The position numbers and the translations under genes are program-made. Source: Pseudomonas brassicacearum subsp. brassicacearum (GTDB taxonomy: Bacteria > Pseudomonadota > Gammaproteobacteria > Pseudomonadales > Pseudomonadaceae). Taken from it: 64,000 nucleotides of DNA. A model generated the notes under the pieces. That model searched no databases. It had not been told where the DNA came from and worked only from the letters and a program-made list of their open reading frames with translations. Shown in pieces: positions 28,353-38,635 of this stretch. The DNA is taken from contig NZ_VZPJ01000001.1 of NCBI RefSeq assembly GCF_008801605.1, forward strand, positions 496,001 through 560,000, written 5' to 3'. Each line of letters begins with the position of its first letter. The first letter of the stretch is position 1.

Positions 28353-29525
28353 CTACTGCTTCGTCACCTCCGGCAAAGGCGTCGGCGGCGCCGTGTTGCT
28401 GATGGCCGCGTCGATCATCGCCGCAACGGAAGCCTGGCTGTAGGGAGGATTGGCAGCGCCGCCCACCGGCATCGTGGCGAGCCAGGTGTCCAGGTCTTTC
28501 GCATCGATGCGTACCAGCGGCACCTCGACGAACTTCGGCACCTGCTTGCCCGCCAGAATCTGCTGGGCCACCCAGAAACCCACCTGGGAGACGCTCGGGG
28601 AAGCAGAGACAGAGACAGTCTCGTAGCCATTGGCATCGCGCTCCTGTTTCCACAGGGCGAGTTCGTCCTGACGGTTCCCCATCACGATGATTGGCAAAGG
28701 GCGTCCCGCCGCCTTGAACGCCATGGCTGCGCCATAACCGTCACCGCCCTGAGTCGCAACGGCATCAATACTGGGCAGTGACGGCAGCGCCAGCGCCACC
28801 TCCTTGCGTGCGACAGAAGCCGTCCAGTTCCCGTATACCGTCTTGGCGAACTTCAGGCCCGGATAGTCGCCAGCGGCCTTGCGAATGCCGTCGCTGATGT
28901 TTTTATCGGTGGCATCGCCGGCAATGCCGCGAATCTCCAGCAGCGTTCCGTTCCCCTTGAGGCGCCCGGCGATATAGTCCATTTCCACGCGGCCCATGGC
29001 GGACCAGTTGTAGTCGACGGTATAGACGCAGGGTTCGGTGACCAGGCTGGCCATGACGACCACCACGATGCCGGCGTTGCAGGCATCGCGGATCACCCCG
29101 TTGAGGGCCGTGTCGGACGCGGCCAGGATGACGATGGCGTTGGCGCCGTTGACGATCATGTCCTGGATATGGGCCGCTTGTTCCGATGCCGAGTTATTGG
29201 CGCTGACCACCGGAGCCTCGCGGATCAAGCCATCCTTTTGCGCCTGGGCCGCAATCTCCTGCCAATTGCGCACCATCACCTTGCGAAAATCGCTGCCCGC
29301 GTAGGAGTTGCTGAAGGCAATGCTATAGCTTGCGGTAGAGCCGCCGACGATGCCGCCGTCGGCAGCTTGGGCCGGATTGACAGCAACCAGCGCCAGCCCG
29401 GTCACGCAGCCGGCGAAGCGCCAGAAGACTTTGTGGGCGTTCGAAATACGCCGATGGACACGTGTTACCAGACTGCGCATTCGACCATTCAGATAATAGA
29501 ACCGGGCATGAAGAATCAGACACAT
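28353..29525 (-). CDS. Periplasmic sugar-type binding protein, likely sensor partner
   Basis: A strong GGAAAGGAG lies just before the ATG at 29525, favouring this start although the signal peptide is then long (hydrophobic core around residues 38-50, likely cleavage after NPAQA near 54). The mature protein has the Peripla_BP_4 fold: YSIAFSNSYAGSDFRKVMV, ANAIVILAASDTALNGVI, and VATQGGDGYGAAMAFKAAGR. There is no permease or ATPase gene nearby; the next gene is a hybrid kinase, so a sensing role is more likely than transport. Confidence 0.82.
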   Translation of the reverse strand: MCLILHARFYYLNGRMRSLVTRVHRRISNAHKVFWRFAGCVTGLALVAVNPAQAADGGIVGGSTASYSIAFSNSYAGSDFRKVMVRNWQEIAAQAQKDGLIREAPVVSANNSASEQAAHIQDMIVNGANAIVILAASDTALNGVIRDACNAGIVVVVMASLVTEPCVYTVDYNWSAMGRVEMDYIAGRLKGNGTLLEIRGIAGDATDKNISDGIRKAAGDYPGLKFAKTVYGNWTASVARKEVALALPSLPSIDAVATQGGDGYGAAMAFKAAGRPLPIIVMGNRQDELALWKQERDANGYETVSVSASPSVSQVGFWVAQQILAGKQVPKFVEVPLVRIDAKDLDTWLATMPVGGAANPPYSQASVAAMIDAAISNTAPPTPLPEVTKQ

Positions 29526-29733
29526 ACAGACTCCTTTCCTTGGTGGGCGACACGTGAAACCAGCACATTGCCTGCAGTGGCAATGAGCATAGTCTCAACG
29601 TGCCCGCTTCGCGCGGCCATGGAGGATTTCAGCCAACTGAGTGCCCCTGTCGCGCACCGACACTGTCACCCGGGGGTGATCAATACTAGCGTGGCCTACG
29701 GAATCGACCCGGTACTGATACCACTGCACGCCC

Positions 29734-30621
29734 CTACTTCACCTGCGCTTCCTTCAAAAGCCAATGCGCAAATGCCTGGATGGGCACGCGGCTCAGCTCA
29801 AGGGGCTCGGGTAACACGAGGCAAAAAGTCTTGGCGACATTCGTCTCCTGCGGCCATGGCGCAACCAGCCGGCCTTGCGCCAGCTCTGCTTCCACGTACA
29901 AGCGCGGTACAAGGGCCACGCCGAGACCAGCCAGTGCGGCTTCGATCAACATCGCATGCAAATCGTAGCGCGCGCCCATCGCTGCGTTGCTCAGGACAAT
30001 CCCGGTTTCCTGGGCATAGCGCTGCCAGGCATCCGGGTTCTGCCGGCGGTGCAATCGCGGCAGTGAATCCAGAGCCGTTGCCTGCTTGCCCGGGTCCAGG
30101 AGGTCAGGATGACAGACCGGAATCAACACTTCGCTCAACAGCCGATGCGTATGCATGCCTGTCCAAGCTGGGTGCTCAAAATGGATAGCGGCATCGAAGC
30201 CGCTGCCGGCAAGCACGAACGGTTCCATACGTTCCGAGAGGTGCACGCAGATATTCGGGTGTTGCTCGCCAAAGCCGGACAACCGAGGAATTAGCCAACG
30301 CAGGGCAAAGGTTGGGCTGACGGCGATATCCAGGCTTGCGCCGTCGTTGGGCTGGCCCATCAAATACTGGCTTTCCCTGTCGAGCCGGTCGAGTAGTTCG
30401 CGCACTTGGGCAGCGTAGCGCTCACCGTTAGGCAAAAGCCGCACGCGGTTGCCAACGCGCTCGAATAGCGTAACGCCCAGAAAGGCTTCCAGGCGCCCCA
30501 TCTGCCGACTGATGGCGCCTTCGGTCAAGGCCAATTCGTTTGCGGCACGGGCGAAACTGCCATGACGGGCTGCTGTTTCAAAGGCTATCAAGGCGGCGTT
30601 ACTAGGGAGTTTTCGACGCAT
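29734..30621 (-). CDS. LysR-family regulator (GcvA-like)
   Basis: The ATG at 30621 (MRRKLPSNAALIAFETAARHGSF) has AGGA seven bases upstream and gives 295 residues. The winged helix (FARAANELALTEGAISRQMGRLE) and effector domain fit the GcvA/AmpR subgroup. It is divergent from a two-gene operon of a small unknown protein and a metallo-hydrolase, which it probably controls. Confidence 0.88.
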   Translation of the reverse strand: MRRKLPSNAALIAFETAARHGSFARAANELALTEGAISRQMGRLEAFLGVTLFERVGNRVRLLPNGERYAAQVRELLDRLDRESQYLMGQPNDGASLDIAVSPTFALRWLIPRLSGFGEQHPNICVHLSERMEPFVLAGSGFDAAIHFEHPAWTGMHTHRLLSEVLIPVCHPDLLDPGKQATALDSLPRLHRRQNPDAWQRYAQETGIVLSNAAMGARYDLHAMLIEAALAGLGVALVPRLYVEAELAQGRLVAPWPQETNVAKTFCLVLPEPLELSRVPIQAFAHWLLKEAQVK

Positions 30622-30748
30622 GGGTTTTCCTGAGGCAAGTCCAGGCATCCACCTTGATGTTTAGTCACTGAATGGTGCAATAAAGTCGTTTTATAAGCGA
30701 TTACCGTGTCACTAGCATGATGAAACATCAACCCATGAAGTGAAATTT

Positions 30749-31258
30749 ATGATTTACACAGTCGAATGCAACTACGCTGAACCCGCCAGCGAAGCCGAGT
30801 GGAATGCGTTTTACAGCCTGGAAAAACTGCCAGCGCTGATCTCGGTGAGCGGATTTAGCTCCTCACAGCGTTTCAAAGCCTTGAGCGACAATTGCCCGGC
30901 CTACCTGGCCCTGCATTCAGTCGACACGCCAGCCGTGTTGCAGAGCGACGAGTACCGCCAAAAAGGGGGTGGCAATTTTTCCCGTTGGCAGTCGCACATC
31001 ACTGATTGGAGGCGCAACCTCTATGCCGGGCTGGACCGAGCCGTTGCCGTGGGCGCGGACGAATTCCTGTTGCTCAGTGAACAAGGCCCTCAAATACTGA
31101 TTGAATTAGGCCTTACACCTTTAGCGCTACACGCAGTTGCTTTGGACAAGAGACCTGCACACCGCTGGCTGGCCAAACTGGATTGCACTCAGGCAAAATC
31201 CAGCGATCTGCAGGGGCTGGATGTCTATTGCGCAATGACCGTGCAGTTACAGTCATGA
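30749..31258 (+). CDS. Hypothetical 169-residue protein
   Basis: The ATG at 30749 is preferred over a GTG nine bases earlier, though both lack a strong ribosome-binding site. The N-terminal MIYTVECNYAEPASEAEWNAF and LPALISVSGFSSSQRFKAL resemble dimeric alpha-beta barrel (EthD-like) domains, and a second similar half may follow. The stop overlaps the ATG of the metallo-beta-lactamase-fold gene, so the pair is translationally coupled. The biochemical role is unknown. Confidence 0.7.
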   Translation: MIYTVECNYAEPASEAEWNAFYSLEKLPALISVSGFSSSQRFKALSDNCPAYLALHSVDTPAVLQSDEYRQKGGGNFSRWQSHITDWRRNLYAGLDRAVAVGADEFLLLSEQGPQILIELGLTPLALHAVALDKRPAHRWLAKLDCTQAKSSDLQGLDVYCAMTVQLQS

Positions 31259-32109
31259 GTAACGTGGACATAAATCACCGGAGACTCCCCAGCCAGCAAA
31301 TCGGCGAGTTTTCAATCACAGCCATCAGCGATGGCTACTTGGGTGCGAGCCTGGATTTTCTCGCCAATATCGCGCCAACGGAGGCGGCCCGACTTCAGTT
31401 GGCCGCCGGGATCAGCGAGCCAGCGTCGATCCATATCAATTGTTATCTGGTACGTGGGCGTGGCCGCACGATTCTGATCGACGCCGGCGCCGGCGGTTTC
31501 AATCAATGGGGCGGCGAGTTGCTGGCCAATCTTGCATTGGCTGGCGTGCAACCCGGCGAAATAGATACGATTCTGCTGACGCACGCGCACCCCGACCACA
31601 TCGGTGGCTTGTTGAACGCAGTGGGAGAAATGGCCTTCACCAATGCTGAATTGGTTGTGCACCAGCGAGAGCTAGCGTTCTGGGAGGACGATGGCCACCT
31701 TGGTCAAGCCAGTGAACGCGCGCGTGGAAACTTTCTGTTTGCACGAAGGGTGTTCGAGCGGTACCGGCAAAATCTGCGCCCGTTCACCGCCAATGACGTA
31801 CTGCCTGGAATCAGCGCGATGCCGTTGCCTGGGCATACCGTCGGGCATTGCGGCTACCGCTTCGAGTCTGCGGCGAGCAGCCTGCTGGTGTGGGGCGATA
31901 TCGTTCATTTTCCTCAGATTCAGATCGCGCGCCCCGATGTCACGATTGCCTTCGACCAGGACCCATTGCTATCGGCGGCCACGCGAACGAGGCTGCTGGA
32001 TGTTGCCAGTTCAGACAACTTGATGGTCGCTGGCATGCACTTGGCCGCGCTCGGCTTTGCTCATATCAAGCGTTCCGGTAACAGCTACACCATTGCTTAC
32101 GAGACGTAA
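31255..32109 (+). CDS. Metallo-beta-lactamase-fold hydrolase
   Basis: Starting at the ATGA overlap at 31255 the protein has 284 residues. It shows the metal motif LTHAHPDHIGG near residue 105, a second His in LPGHTVGHCGY near 190, and an Asp in LVWGDIVHFP. There is no export signal. The fold covers lactonases, glyoxalases and many hydrolases; MBL enzymes of quorum-quenching type share this layout, but nothing specific supports that role. It is coupled to the upstream small protein and probably controlled by the divergent LysR gene. Confidence 0.85.
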   Translation: MSNVDINHRRLPSQQIGEFSITAISDGYLGASLDFLANIAPTEAARLQLAAGISEPASIHINCYLVRGRGRTILIDAGAGGFNQWGGELLANLALAGVQPGEIDTILLTHAHPDHIGGLLNAVGEMAFTNAELVVHQRELAFWEDDGHLGQASERARGNFLFARRVFERYRQNLRPFTANDVLPGISAMPLPGHTVGHCGYRFESAASSLLVWGDIVHFPQIQIARPDVTIAFDQDPLLSAATRTRLLDVASSDNLMVAGMHLAALGFAHIKRSGNSYTIAYET

Positions 32110-32256
32110 GCCAGGTACGGGCAGCAAGTCGTCTTACGACAGTTTTTCTTCGCGCCTGAAAACCTGCTTGGGGCGCTAAAGGGGCACATTTATTTTCGCT
32201 GCTGACGCTGGTCATGAGACCGGCGTCAGCAGGACCTGTGGGTATCACCATAGATG

Positions 32257-33461
32257 TCAGCACGGCCCGCCATTCCCCGGCCTGCGGGAGCCTTTCGCCC
32301 CCGCCCGTAAAATATCGCCCCAGCGACGCACCAGATAGTTGTGCTCATCCATCACCGAGTTCCACACAGCGATGTGCCCCATGCGCTGCTCATAGGAACC
32401 GCCATCGCGCACATCACCGATGTCAATCAGCGGCAAACCATCACTGCCCAGCAACTCCTCTCGCGCAGGTTGACCGGCGTACCAGTAATCCCACTCGGCA
32501 CTGCTCAGATGGTCGCGGCTGCGCGCCGGGTTGCCGATGTAGTAACCCTGACGCGCCATCACCGCGCCGGGCCAGCCGGACAACCACCAATTGAGGTATG
32601 CGTAGGCCGCATCCAGCACCGGGCCCTGGGCGTGGCGCGACAATGACAAACCGCCGAACCAGGCGCGGTAGCCCTCGCGAGGTACCGCCAGACGGTATTT
32701 CACCCCGGCGCGATGCAGGCGCATCAACGTCGGCGACCACAGGCTCTGGATATCGATGCTCGGGCTGAGCATCAATTGCGCGGCCTCCTCGTCATCGGAC
32801 CAGAACGCCGCAAAGTGACCTTCCCTCTGTTTGCGCACCAGAATATCGGCCAGCACATCGATCTCTTCGATGCTCATATTGCCGATGTCCTTGAAGCGCG
32901 CCAGCCCCGCGCCCTGCGCCGCCAGCGCAGCATCCAGGGCACCGATGGCCGCATCGCTTTGCAGCGCAGTGCGCGCACGCCACGCGGGGTCGAGCAACCA
33001 CCCCCAACTTTCATTGTCGTGGCGAAAACCCTCGGGCAAGCGCTCGGGCCGGTAGGCGAAACTGTCGGCGTTATGGGTCAAGGGCAGCATGCTGATTCGC
33101 TCAGTGACGGTGCTGCCGAGGCTGCCATCGTGCTGCACGAATAAGCGCTCGCTAGGCACGCTGCCGCTGCCCAACCGATCGTTGGCGGACAGGCGGCCGC
33201 GCTTGGGCAGGTCGTTGATCTCATGCCACAACGCAATGCGCCGCGTATCGATGGGCTGGATCGCCCGGGCCGGCCATACGAAGTCGACGTTGTGGAACCA
33301 CTGGTCGTACAGGTCGTAGCTGTCGGGCTGCATCACCGCGATGCGCTGGGCCTGTTCGACGTCGTGCACCTGGTACACCAGGCGAATGCCCAACTCCTGT
33401 TCCGCACGAACACGCAGGCATTCGAGCAAAGTCACAGAGGTGCCAAGGACGCGGAGTGTGA

Positions 33462-33465
<4 letters not shown>
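32257..33465 (-). CDS. PotD-like solute-binding protein lacking a signal peptide
   Basis: A 402-residue protein of the family 1 extracellular solute-binding fold (YDLYDQWFHN, DAAYAYLNWWLSGWPGAVMARQGYY). The ATG overlaps the stop of the COG0523 GTPase gene (ATGA), so there is no room for an upstream start, and the N-terminus MITLRVLGTSVTLLE is not a secretion signal. It may act in the cytosol or be a repurposed binding protein. It is the last gene of the eight-gene operon. Confidence 0.7.
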
Positions 33466-34432
<967 letters not shown>

Positions 34433-34436
<4 letters not shown>

Positions 34437-34732
34437 ACGGCTGACTCCAAGTGATCCAACAGGCGCGGGTCCAGGGGGTCCAACGGGCGACCGAGCATGG
34501 TTTCGGCCGCTCGCCAGAGTTGATCCAGGCCACTCGCCAGTTCTTGCTTGCCGGTCGCGCCGAGCAGCAGATAAGAGGCACCCTGAAAGTCTTCGACCTT
34601 GAGCCGGAACACCGACAGTACCTGATTGATTGCCGCGATGCGGCGCAGGCGTTCGCGGCGCCTGGGCAGCTCATCGCCCAGGGGGTCGCTCCAGTGCAGG
34701 TCTTCGCCGAGCAAACCGCAGAGTCCGCACAT
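34433..34732 (-). CDS. Small protein with N-terminal CxxC, coupled to the COG0523 gene
   Basis: This 99-residue protein overlaps the GTPase start in an ATGA at 34433-34436. It opens with MCGLCG, a possible metal-binding pair, and is otherwise helical and Arg/Leu-rich. The family is not known to me. Its position suggests an accessory role in metal handling. Confidence 0.7.
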
Positions 34733-34745
34733 GGCTACACCTCAC

Positions 34746-35495
34746 TCATGGCATGACATCGCCGGAATTCGGGCCTAGGGTCTGGCCAACAAACAGGTTG
34801 CCACCCGGCTCGCTGGCCAGCAGCACGGCGGTGGGCGCCACTTCATCCGCCAGGCCGAAACGGCCGAGTGGCAACTCGGCGGCCTTGGCGCGCTTCCAGT
34901 CGTCGCTGATCCCGACGACCAATGGCGTTTCAATTGGCCCCGGAGCGATGGCATTGACCAGCACGTTGTCCTTGGCGACTTCCAGCGCCAGGGACTTGGT
35001 GAAGCCGATCACCCCGGCCTTGGCCGCGGCATAATGGGTGAGTTCGGCGCCGCCCTTGATGCCCAGTTGCGAGGCCACGTTGATGATCCGCCCCCAACGC
35101 TGAGCGAGCATATGCGGCAAGGCACGCTGGCTGGCCACGAATACGCTGGTGAGGTCGACGCGCAGCATGTCGTTCCACATCTCGATGGAAAGGTCGACGC
35201 AGCGTGCCTGGGTGAGCATGCCAGCGTTATTGACCAGAATGTCGATGCCGCCGAAATGTTCGACGCAGCGGTCGACACTGGCCTGGGCACCTTCGACGGT
35301 GCCCACATCGGCGAGGCACTCCACCACTTCGGCGCCGAGGTTGCGGCAGGTGATAGCGGTTTCGGCGAGGCTGACGGCGTTGCGGTCGGCCAGCAACAGG
35401 CGCGCGCCTTCTGCCGCATAGGCACGGGCGATGGCGGCACCGATACCGCTACCGGCGCCGGTGATCACGGCGCGGCGATTAGTCAGTTGGGGCAT
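34746..35495 (-). CDS. Short-chain dehydrogenase/reductase, copy 1
   Basis: The ATG at 35495 (MPQLTNRRAVITGAGSGIG) has GGGAG nine bases upstream and gives 249 residues, the classical SDR length. It shows the TGxxxGIG cofactor motif, NNAG, the catalytic Ser region and YAAAK near residue 155. Asp in LLLADRN after the second strand suggests NAD preference. It lies 13 bp before the small CxxC gene. The substrate is unknown. Confidence 0.9.
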   Translation of the reverse strand: MPQLTNRRAVITGAGSGIGAAIARAYAAEGARLLLADRNAVSLAETAITCRNLGAEVVECLADVGTVEGAQASVDRCVEHFGGIDILVNNAGMLTQARCVDLSIEMWNDMLRVDLTSVFVASQRALPHMLAQRWGRIINVASQLGIKGGAELTHYAAAKAGVIGFTKSLALEVAKDNVLVNAIAPGPIETPLVVGISDDWKRAKAAELPLGRFGLADEVAPTAVLLASEPGGNLFVGQTLGPNSGDVMP

Positions 35496-35528
35496 GTAAA
35501 CAATCTCCCGAAAAAAACACAGTTCCAA

Positions 35529-35556
35529 TGTGGGAGCGAGCAAGTCCGCTCCCACA
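35529..35556. repeat. REP-like inverted repeat between the SDR genes
   Basis: TGTGGGAGCG and its inverse CGCTCCCACA flank a short loop. It lies within the 78-bp gap between the two SDR genes and may modulate distal expression of the operon. Confidence 0.75.
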
Positions 35557-35573
35557 CTTTTGATCCAGTACAG

Positions 35574-36335
35574 TCAGTCAGGCCAGCGTACGGTCAGGCC
35601 GCCATCAATCACGATGCTCTGCCCGGTCAGGTAACTCGATGCATCACTGGTCAAGAACTGCACCAATGAAGCCACTTCATCCGCGCGCCCTACCCGCCCC
35701 AACGGAATCGCCCTCGCCGCTTTCGCCAAGCCTTCCGGTCCGAGGGAGTTCTTCGCATCCAGTGACTGCGGCGTCTCGATCAACCCCGGGATGACCGCAT
35801 TGCAACGAATGCCCTTGGCCGCCAGCTCCACCGCCAGCGAACGACACAACCCTGGCACACCTGCCTTGGCCGCTGCGTAATGGCTGTGCTCTTGCCAGCC
35901 ATACACGCCACCGGCAATCGACGAAATCGCCACCAGCGCGCCGCCTTCGCCCATATGCCGAGTCGCCGCGCGAAAGGTGCGCATCACCCCCGTCAGGTCG
36001 ACGTTGAGCATCTCGTCCCACAGCGCATCGGTCATTTCCAGCAACGGCGCACGGCGCAGCAAACCGGCGTTGGCGACGGCGTAATCCAGCCGGCCGAAAT
36101 GCTCCACGGCCTGTGCGGCCAAGGCGTCCACAGAAGCGGTATCGCCCACGTCCAGCGGCAGCATCAGGCACTCGCCACCGGCTTCTTCCACCAACGCCAC
36201 CGTGGTCTGCGGGTCATGGGGATCGGCCGGGTAATACCCGCCGACGACCGCCACACCAGTGCGCGCATAGACCACGGCGAGGGCTTGACCGATGCCGCTG
36301 GCGGCACCGGTAATCAAGGCAACTTTACGGCTCAT
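35574..36335 (-). CDS. Short-chain dehydrogenase/reductase, copy 2
   Basis: AAGGAG lies seven bases before the ATG at 36335; the 253-residue product begins [20 protein letters not shown] (VANAGLL), Ser (ISSIAGG) and YAAAK catalytic elements are present, and the C-terminus ends with the common SDR strand IVIDGGL. It differs clearly from copy 1, so it probably catalyses another redox step. It is preceded by the MFS gene with only 10 bp between them. Confidence 0.9.
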   Translation of the reverse strand: MSRKVALITGAASGIGQALAVVYARTGVAVVGGYYPADPHDPQTTVALVEEAGGECLMLPLDVGDTASVDALAAQAVEHFGRLDYAVANAGLLRRAPLLEMTDALWDEMLNVDLTGVMRTFRAATRHMGEGGALVAISSIAGGVYGWQEHSHYAAAKAGVPGLCRSLAVELAAKGIRCNAVIPGLIETPQSLDAKNSLGPEGLAKAARAIPLGRVGRADEVASLVQFLTSDASSYLTGQSIVIDGGLTVRWPD

Positions 36336-36345
36336 CAAAAACTCC

Positions 36346-37686
36346 TTACTGAACGGTTTCCGGACGCACATGGCGTGCGGCAAACATCAGGGCACCGGAC
36401 AAGAAGCATGGCACCGCGCCGAACCACAGTGCGGCGGTCTGCCAGTCACTGCCGGCAGACAACACCTGGGTGGCGCCAAACCCTGCGACCACCGCGCCAA
36501 TCGGACCCATGGCATGAATGATCGCGCCACCAGTGGCACGGATGCTGGTAGGGAAACTTTCACTGATAAAGAACAGCGCCGCCGAGTACGGCCCGATCAG
36601 AAAGAACAGGCCCAGGCTGTACAGCCCGACCACCATCGGCATGTTGCTCGGGCCGAACAGCATCCCGGCAAACGACAGGCCACCGAGCATCCAGCCCAGG
36701 CCGATCACATTGCGGCGGCCAATCTTGTCGCCCATCCAGCCGTGGCTGAGGTAGCCGCAGTAACCCACCAGGTTCGACAGCACGAGGATGATCAACGAGT
36801 TCTCGAACGAGATGTGGTGCACGCTGACGATCACCGAGGTGCCCAACACGCTGAACACCTGGATCGCCGCCCAGTTGAGCAACAGCGCAGCGCCGATCAC
36901 CAAGGTGGCGCGACGGGCCGGGCCACGGAACGCGGCTTTGAGGCCTGCCTTGCTGTGTTCGTCGTAGTCGACGCCGTAGGTCACGGCGACGTTCTGCGCC
37001 TCGGTCACCGCGCCGTTTTTACGCAGCTCAGTGATGCGCTGGTGGATCTGAAACTGCGGGCTCTCCTTGAGCTTGCGCGCCATGATCGCAATCACCACCG
37101 CCGGAATCGCGGCGAAGATGAAGCAGCCCTGCCAACCGATAATCGGCAGCAACAACGCGGTCAAGCCCGCCGCGATCAACGCACCGACCGGCCAGCCACC
37201 CTGCACCAGGCTGTAGATAAAGCCGCGACGTTTGGTCAGCCGCGGGTCTTCCGAGGCGCCATACAACTCGGTCAAATAGGTGGCATTGACGGTTTCTTCG
37301 GCATAGCCCAGGCCGCCCAACGAACGGATCAGAATCAGCGGCGACTTGCCCCACGCCCCGCCAATCGCGGTCAGCGCCGAGCACAGTGCGGAACCGGCCA
37401 CCGTGAAGATAATCCCTTTGCGTCTCCCCAGTTTGTCGACGATCGGCCCGATGGCCAACGCGACAACCGCGGTACCGACTGCCACCCAGGTCGCGATTTC
37501 AGCTTGCTCCACTTCGCCCCAACCAAAGTGCCGGCCGATCTCGGGCAGCAAGGTGCCGAACAGGATGAAGTCATACACCGCAAACACCCAGGCGAAGAAG
37601 GCGATCCAGGTGGCGAAGCGTACTTCCTGGGACGTCAACTGCCGGGGTTTCCAACCAGTCAGGTCAAGCTTGTTGTAGATAGACAT
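36346..37686 (-). CDS. MFS transporter (organic acid/sialate-type)
   Basis: The start at 37686 ([17 protein letters not shown]) gives 446 residues with about twelve membrane helices; the longer frame runs into the upstream gene. The loop 2-3 motif appears as VDKLGRRKG near residue 90, and the pattern resembles metabolite:H+ symporters such as NanT/ShiA. It lies between the imidase-like gene and the SDR genes and is a good candidate for substrate uptake. Confidence 0.87.
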   Translation of the reverse strand: MSIYNKLDLTGWKPRQLTSQEVRFATWIAFFAWVFAVYDFILFGTLLPEIGRHFGWGEVEQAEIATWVAVGTAVVALAIGPIVDKLGRRKGIIFTVAGSALCSALTAIGGAWGKSPLILIRSLGGLGYAEETVNATYLTELYGASEDPRLTKRRGFIYSLVQGGWPVGALIAAGLTALLLPIIGWQGCFIFAAIPAVVIAIMARKLKESPQFQIHQRITELRKNGAVTEAQNVAVTYGVDYDEHSKAGLKAAFRGPARRATLVIGAALLLNWAAIQVFSVLGTSVIVSVHHISFENSLIILVLSNLVGYCGYLSHGWMGDKIGRRNVIGLGWMLGGLSFAGMLFGPSNMPMVVGLYSLGLFFLIGPYSAALFFISESFPTSIRATGGAIIHAMGPIGAVVAGFGATQVLSAGSDWQTAALWFGAVPCFLSGALMFAARHVRPETVQ

Positions 37687-37714
37687 GAATCGCGCCTCGG
37701 AGAATGGGTGGGTG

Positions 37715-38593
37715 TCAGGTACGCGGTTGGCGGCGGATAAAGTCGTCGGCGATTTCGTCGAAAGTGACGAAGCGCACGCCGGCATGGCTCTGGATATGTT
37801 CGATCAGACGCTCAAGCATCAGCAGCACTTGCGGGCGACCGGATACATCGGGGTGGATGGTCATGGTGAACACCGCGTATTCGTGTTCGCGGTAGACCCA
37901 GTCGAATTGGTCGCGCCACATTTCCTCGAGGTGGCGCGGGTTGACGAAACCGTGACTGTTGGGGGCCTTTTTGATGAACATCATCGGCGGCAAATCGTCG
38001 AGGTACCAGTTGGCCGGAATCTCCACCAGATCGGTTTCTTCGCCGCGCACCAGGGGTTTCATCCAGGTGTCGGGGTGCTGGCTGTAGTCGATCTTGGTCC
38101 AGCTGTCGCCCTTGCGCACGTAGTAGGGATGGAAGTCGTTGTGCATCAGGCTATGGTCGTATTTGATGCCTTTTTTCAGCAGCAGCTCGTTGGTGACTTT
38201 GCTGAACTCCCACCACGGCGCGACGTAGCCAGTGGGGCGTTTGCCGGTGACCTGGGTGATCAGCTCGATGGATTTATCGAGCACGATTTCTTCTTGCTCG
38301 GCGGTCATGGCAATCGGGTTTTCATGGCTGTAGCCGTGCACGCCGATTTCGTGGCCGGCGTCGGCCACGGCCTTCATCTGTTCGGGGAAGGTTTCCATCG
38401 AGTGCCCGGGGATAAACCAGGTGGTGCGCAGGCCGTAACGCTCGAACAACTTGAGCAAGCGCGGGGCGCCAATTTCGCCGGCGAACAGACCGCGGGAAAT
38501 ATCGTCGGGCGAATCCTCACCACCATATGAGCCCAGCCAGCCTGCCACGGCGTCTACGTCGACGCCGAAGGCGCACAGAATTTCTTTAGCCAT
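37715..38593 (-). CDS. Cyclic-imidase-like NodB-fold hydrolase
   Basis: A 292-residue cytosolic member of the polysaccharide deacetylase family. Metal-site motifs are [11 protein letters not shown] near residue 9, VHGYSHENP near residue 85 and [10 protein letters not shown] near 250; APWWEFS lies in the substrate region. Length and motifs match what I recall of the cyclic imide hydrolase (imidase) of P. putida and the related HpPgdA group. It would open cyclic imides to half-amides; the neighbouring amidase could finish the reaction. A peptidoglycan role is unlikely without a signal peptide. Confidence 0.75.
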   Translation of the reverse strand: MAKEILCAFGVDVDAVAGWLGSYGGEDSPDDISRGLFAGEIGAPRLLKLFERYGLRTTWFIPGHSMETFPEQMKAVADAGHEIGVHGYSHENPIAMTAEQEEIVLDKSIELITQVTGKRPTGYVAPWWEFSKVTNELLLKKGIKYDHSLMHNDFHPYYVRKGDSWTKIDYSQHPDTWMKPLVRGEETDLVEIPANWYLDDLPPMMFIKKAPNSHGFVNPRHLEEMWRDQFDWVYREHEYAVFTMTIHPDVSGRPQVLLMLERLIEHIQSHAGVRFVTFDEIADDFIRRQPRT

Positions 38594-38635
38594 CGTTGTT
38601 CTCCTGCGGTTTTATCAAATCAGTCGTGGGATGTT

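Noticed and set aside
26117..28402. Several long plus-strand frames opposite the hybrid kinase
   Set aside because: The kinase motifs on the minus strand are unambiguous; the plus frames lack ribosome-binding sites and domain motifs.
36292..37740. 482-residue open frame on the plus strand opposite the MFS gene
   Set aside because: It is antisense to a good twelve-helix transporter and is rich in His, Arg, Gln and Asp without any domain pattern.
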